Shown: in pieces, positions 59,301 through 64,000 of the stretch
Layout of the letters: the number at the start of each line of letters is the position of its first letter
How positions within the stretch are numbered: position 1 is the stretch's first letter
Origin: Siphonodentalium dalli
Lineage: Eukaryota; Mollusca; Scaphopoda; Gadilida; Siphonodentaliidae
Direction: 5' to 3'
NCBI GenBank assembly: GCA_032622095.1
Contig: CP136069.1
Location: 106,482,278-106,546,277, forward strand
Length of the DNA stretch: 64,000 bases
Notes under the pieces: model-generated
Told to the model about the DNA's origin: nothing
The model's database searches: none
What the model saw: the letters and a program-made list of their open reading frames with translations, nothing else
Position numbers and translations under genes: made by a program

Positions 59301-60589
59301 ACCACATACATATATAGGTATCCCCACCACATACATATATAGGTATCCCCACAACACACATATATAGGTATCCCCGCCACACACATCTATAGGTATCCCA
59401 CCACATACATATATAGGTATCTCCACCACACATATATATAGGTATCCCCACCACATACATATATAGGTATCCCCACCGCATACATATATAGGTATCCCCA
59501 CCACACACATATATAGGTATCCCCGCCACATACATATATAGATATCCCCACCACACACATCTATAGGTATCCCCACCACAAACATATATAGGTATCCCCG
59601 CCACACACATATATAGGTCTCCCCACCACACACATCACCACATACATATAAAGGTATCCTCACCACACACATATATAGTTCTCCCCACCACCACACATAT
59701 ATAGGTCTCCCCTCCACATACATCTATAGGTATCCCCACCTCATACATATATAGGTATCCCCGCCACACAAATATATAGGTATCCCCACCACACACATAT
59801 ATAGGTATCACCACCACATACATATATAGGTATCGCCACCACATACATATATAGGTATCCCCACCACACACATATATAGGTATCCCCACCACATACATAT
59901 ATAAGTATCCCCACCACATACATATATAAGTATCCCCACCACATACATATATAGGTATCCCCATCACACACATATATAGGTATCCCCACCACATACAGAT
60001 ATAGGTATCCTCACCACATACATATATAGGTATCCTCACCACATACATATATAGGTATCCTCACCACATACATATATAGGTATCCCCACCACACACATAT
60101 ATAGGTATCACCACCACCACATACATATATAGGTATCCCCACCACACACATATATAGGTATCCCCACCACATACATATATAGGTATCCCCACACACACAC
60201 ATATATAGGTATCCCCTCCACATACATATATAGGTATCCTCACCACATACATATATAGGTATCCCCGCCACACACATATATAGGTCTCCCCACCACACAT
60301 ATATATAGGTATCCCCACCACATACATATATAGGTATCCCCACCACATACATATATAGGTATCCCCACAACATACATATATAGGTATCCCCGTCACACAC
60401 ATCTATAGGTATCCCACCACATACATATATAGGTATCTCCACCACACATATATATAGGTATCCCCACCACATACATATATAGGTATCCCCACCACATACA
60501 TATATAGGTATCCCCACCACACACATCTATAGGTATCCCCGCCACATACATATATAGGTATCCCCACCACACACATCTATAGGTATCCC
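56341..60589 (+). repeat. Higher-order repeats marked by a truncated unit
   Basis: A distinctive junction unit, CACATCACCACATAC followed by ATATAAAGG, lacks most of a normal tail and core. It occurs at 56,871, 57,257, 57,867, 59,631, 60,720 and 62,682 (spacings 386, 610, 1,764, 1,089 and 1,962). It is followed each time by a CCACCACCACAC unit and a GGTCTCCC unit. The repeats become regular only at the right end. Confidence 0.82.
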
Positions 60590-63500
60590 CACCACAAACA
60601 TATATAGGTATCCCCGCCACACACATATATAGGTCTCCCCACCACACACATATATAGGTATCACCACCACACATATATAGGTATCCCCGCCACACACATA
60701 TATAGGTATCCCCGCCACACACATCACCACATACATATAAAGGTATCCTCACCACACACATATATAGGTCTCCCCACCACCACACATATATAGGTCTCCC
60801 CTCCACATACATTTATAGGTATCCCCACCAAATACATATATAGGTATCCCCGCCACATAAATATATAGGTATCCCCACCACACACATATATAGGTATACT
60901 CGCCACACAAATATATAGGTATCACCACCACACATATATATAGGTATCCCCACCACATACATATATAGGTATCCCCACCACATACATATATAGGTATCCC
61001 CACAACATACATATATAGGTATCCCCGCCACACACATCTATAGGTATCCCACCACATACTTATATAGGTATCCCCACCACACATTTATATAGGTATCCCC
61101 ACCACATACATATATAGGTATCCCCACCACATACATATATAGGTATCCCCACCACACACATCTATAGGTATCCCCGCCACATACATATATGGGTATCCCC
61201 ACCACACACATATATAGGTATCCCCGCCACATACATATATAGGTATCCCCACCACACACATATATAGGTATCCCCACCACAAACATATATAGGTATCCCC
61301 ACCACACACATATATAGGTATTCCCACCACACACATATATATAGGTATCACCACCACACACATATATAGATATCACCGCCACATACATATATATGTCTCC
61401 CCGCCACATACATCTATAGGTATCCCCAACACATACATATATAGGTATCCCCACCACACACATATATAGGTATCCCCGCCACATACATATATAGGTATCC
61501 CCACCACACACATATATAGGTATCCCCACCACAAACACATATAGGTATCCCCACCACACACATATATAGGTATTCCCAACACACACATATATATAGGTAT
61601 CACCACCACACACATATATAGATATCACCGCCACATACATATATATGTCTCCCCGCCACATACATCTATAGGTATCCCCAACACATACATATATAGGTAT
61701 CCCCACCACATACATCTATAGGTATCCTCACCACACACATGTATGGGTATCCTCACCATACACATATATAGGTATCCCCGCCACACACATATATAGGTAT
61801 CCCCGCCACACACATATATAGGTATCCTCTCCACACACAGATATAGGTCTCCCCACCACACACTCATATAGGTATCCTCACCACATACATATATAGGTAT
61901 CCCCGCCACACACATATATAGGTCTCCCCACCACACACATATATAGGTATCACCACCACATACATATATAGGTATCGCCACCACATACATATATAGGTAT
62001 CCCCACCACACACATATATAGGTATCCCCACCACATACATATATAAGTATCCCCACTACATACATATATAAGTATCCCCACCACATACATATATAGGTAT
62101 CCCCATCACACACATATATAGGTATCCCCACCACATACAGATATAGGTAACCTCACCACATACATATATAGGTATCCTCACCACATACATATATAGGTAT
62201 CCCCGCCAAACACATATATAGGTCTCCCCACCACACATATATATAGGTATCCCCACCACATACATATATAGGTATCCCCACCACATACATATATAGGTAT
62301 CCCCACCACACACATCTATAGCTATCCCCGCCACATACATATAGGTATCCCCACCACACACATCTATAGGTATGCCCACCACAAACATATATAGGTATCA
62401 CCACCACACACATATATAGGTATCCCCAACACATACATATATAGGTATCCCCACCACATACATATATAGGTATCCCCACCACATACATATATAGGTATCC
62501 CCACCACACACATCTATAGGTATCCCCGCCACATACATATATAGGTATCCCCACCACAAACATATATAGGTATCCCCGCCACACACATATATAGGTCTCC
62601 CCACCACACACATATATAGGTATCACCACCACACATATATAGGTATCCCCGCCACACACATATATAGGTATCCCCGCCACACACATCACCACATACATAT
62701 AAAGGTATCCTCACCACACACATATATAGGTCTCCCCACCACCACACATATATAGGTCTCCCCTCCACATACATCTATAGGTATCCCCACCAAATACATA
62801 TATAGGTATCCCCGCCACACAAATATATAGGTATCCCCACCACACACATATATAGGTATACTCGCCACAAAAATATATAGGTATCACCACCACACATATA
62901 TATAGGTATCCCCACCACATACATATATAGGTATCCCCACCACATACATATATAGGTATCCCCACAACATACATATATAGGTATCCCCGCCACACACATC
63001 TATAGGTATCCCACCACATACTTATATAGGTATCCCCACCACACATTTATATAGGTATCCCCACCACATACATATATAGGTATCCCCACCACATACATAT
63101 ATAGGTATCCCCAACACACACATCTATAGGTATCCCCGCCACATACATATATGGGTATCCCCACCACACACATATATAGGTATCCCCGCCACATACATAT
63201 ATAGGTATCCCCACCACACACATATATAGGTATCCCCACCACAAACATATATAGGTATCCCCACCACACACATATATAGGTATTCCCACCACACACATAT
63301 ATATAGGTATCACCACCACACACATATATAGATATCACCGCCACATACATATATATGTCTCCCCGCCACATACATCTATAGGTATCCCCAACACATACAT
63401 ATATAGGTATCCCCACCACACACATATATAGGTATCCCCGCCACATACATATATAGGTATCCCCACCACACACATATATAGGTATCCCCACCACAAACAT

Positions 63501-64000
63501 ATATAGGTATCCCCACCACACACATATATAGGTATTCCCACCACACACATATATATAGGTATCACCACCACACACATATATAGATATCACCGCCACATAC
63601 ATATATATGTCTCCCCGCCACATACATCTATAGGTATCCCCAACACATACATATATAGGTATCCCCACCACATACATCTATAGGTATCCTCACCACACAC
63701 ATGTATGGGTATCCTCACCATACACATATATAGGTATCCCCGCCACACACATATATAGGTATCCCCGCCACACACATATATAGGTATCCTCTCCACACAC
63801 AGATATAGGTCTCCCCACCACACACTCATATAGGTATCCTCACCACATACATATATAGGTATCCCCGCCACACACATATATAGGTCTCCCCACCACACAC
63901 ATATATAGGTATCACCACCACATACATATATAGGTATCGCCACCACATACATATATAGGTATCCCCACCACACACATATATAGGTATCCCCACCACATAC
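60590..64000 (+). repeat. 1,962-bp higher-order repeat, 1.7 copies, cut by window end
   Basis: 60,590-62,038 matches 62,552-64,000 at +1,962 bp with only a few substitutions. Just upstream the offset is 1,987, one 25-bp unit more. Copy 2 is still matching at the last base of the window, so the tandem continues beyond it. Confidence 0.92.
61321..61824 (+). repeat. 252-bp internal duplication in the 1,962-bp repeat
   Basis: A segment starting TTCCCACCACAC and TATCACCGCCACATAC is present at 61,321 and, 252 bp later, at 61,573. The same pair is seen in the next copy at 63,283 and 63,535. A related single copy lies near 58,417. The duplication therefore precedes the 1,962-bp tandem. Confidence 0.82.

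Larger units (their letters stand above)
20313..64000 (+). repeat. 25-bp satellite array, right block
   Basis: Uninterrupted continuation of the same satellite in the same orientation, about 1,750 units, running past the right edge. No foreign insertion and no inverted segment was found in it. Its higher-order structure is given in separate entries. No gene, RNA or other element is seen. Confidence 0.98.

Noticed and set aside
20392..63973. Long minus-strand reading frames across the right satellite block (up to 348 codons)
   Set aside because: Same artefact as in the left block; overlapping frames give the same peptide period.
1..64000. CRISPR-like array (regular short repeats)
   Set aside because: There are no unique spacers. 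The repeats are directly contiguous and the flanks contain eukaryote-type transposons.
1..64000. Telomeric repeat or CENP-B-type centromeric satellite
   Set aside because: No TTAGGG-like repeat and no CENP-B box pattern in the unit. A centromeric role cannot be excluded but nothing in the sequence shows it.
1..64000. G-quadruplex or curved-DNA function of the satellite
   Set aside because: The minus strand has one G4 run per 25 bp, with loops of about 20 nt, too long for an ordinary quadruplex. The TATATA tracts recur every 25 bp (2.4 helical turns), so bends would not add in phase.
1..64000. CATATATAGG as a CArG box or TATA promoter
   Set aside because: It is part of every unit, one base short of the CArG consensus, and there is no gene next to it; similarity is expected by chance.

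Overview
The window is almost entirely one tandem-repeat (satellite) array, and I see no convincing protein-coding gene, tRNA or rRNA in it. The basic unit is about 25 bp (core GGTATCCCCACCAC, then an A/T-rich tail ending ACATATATA). It always lies in the same orientation on the + strand. It fills 1-11,003, a short remnant at 18,758-18,827, and 20,313-64,000, in all about 54.8 kb or roughly 2,200 units. Satellite DNA with nested higher-order repeats, TIR transposons flanked by short target duplications and no compact gene layout point to a eukaryotic, probably invertebrate animal, heterochromatic locus. The species cannot be named from the sequence alone.

The array is interrupted twice. Element 1 (11,004-18,755, 7,752 bp) has 23-bp terminal inverted repeats beginning CAGTA and is flanked by a TA duplication. 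It contains no transposase, but several internal tandem or direct repeats: a ~205-228 bp duplication, a ~215-236 bp tandem, a ~729 bp tandem and a 522 bp duplication. Element 2 (18,833-20,312, 1,480 bp) has 14-bp terminal inverted repeats beginning CAAG and a 5-bp ACATA duplication. Only 70 bp of satellite separates the two insertions. A later copy of the same higher-order repeat (22,538-22,614) preserves the uninterrupted target. The lengths agree exactly: the left flank matches at +11,536, the right flank at +2,297, and the difference of 9,239 equals the two insertions plus their target duplications.

The 25-bp units are organised in higher-order repeats that change along the array: 1,444 bp (1-1,915); a 1.59-1.94 kb family (about 3,250-9,330, and again 32-39 kb); 2,297 bp (9,828-23,660, carrying both insertions in its first copy); irregular 0.7-2.6 kb periods (23.7-28.7 kb); a second copy of the first ~10.7 kb at 29,819-39,546; 500 bp and 2,124 bp tandems (41.0-46.1 kb); a 3.3-3.9 kb family (46-56 kb); and a 1,962 bp tandem running off the right end. 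The two long copies differ by exactly one 1,591-bp unit, as expected from unequal exchange.

Many long minus-strand reading frames exist only because the 25-bp unit has no stop codon in any minus frame. They are repeat artefacts and are not annotated as genes. Nothing here amounts to a new gene system. The points of interest are the double insertion with its exact empty site, the composition of element 1, and the record of unequal exchange in the array.
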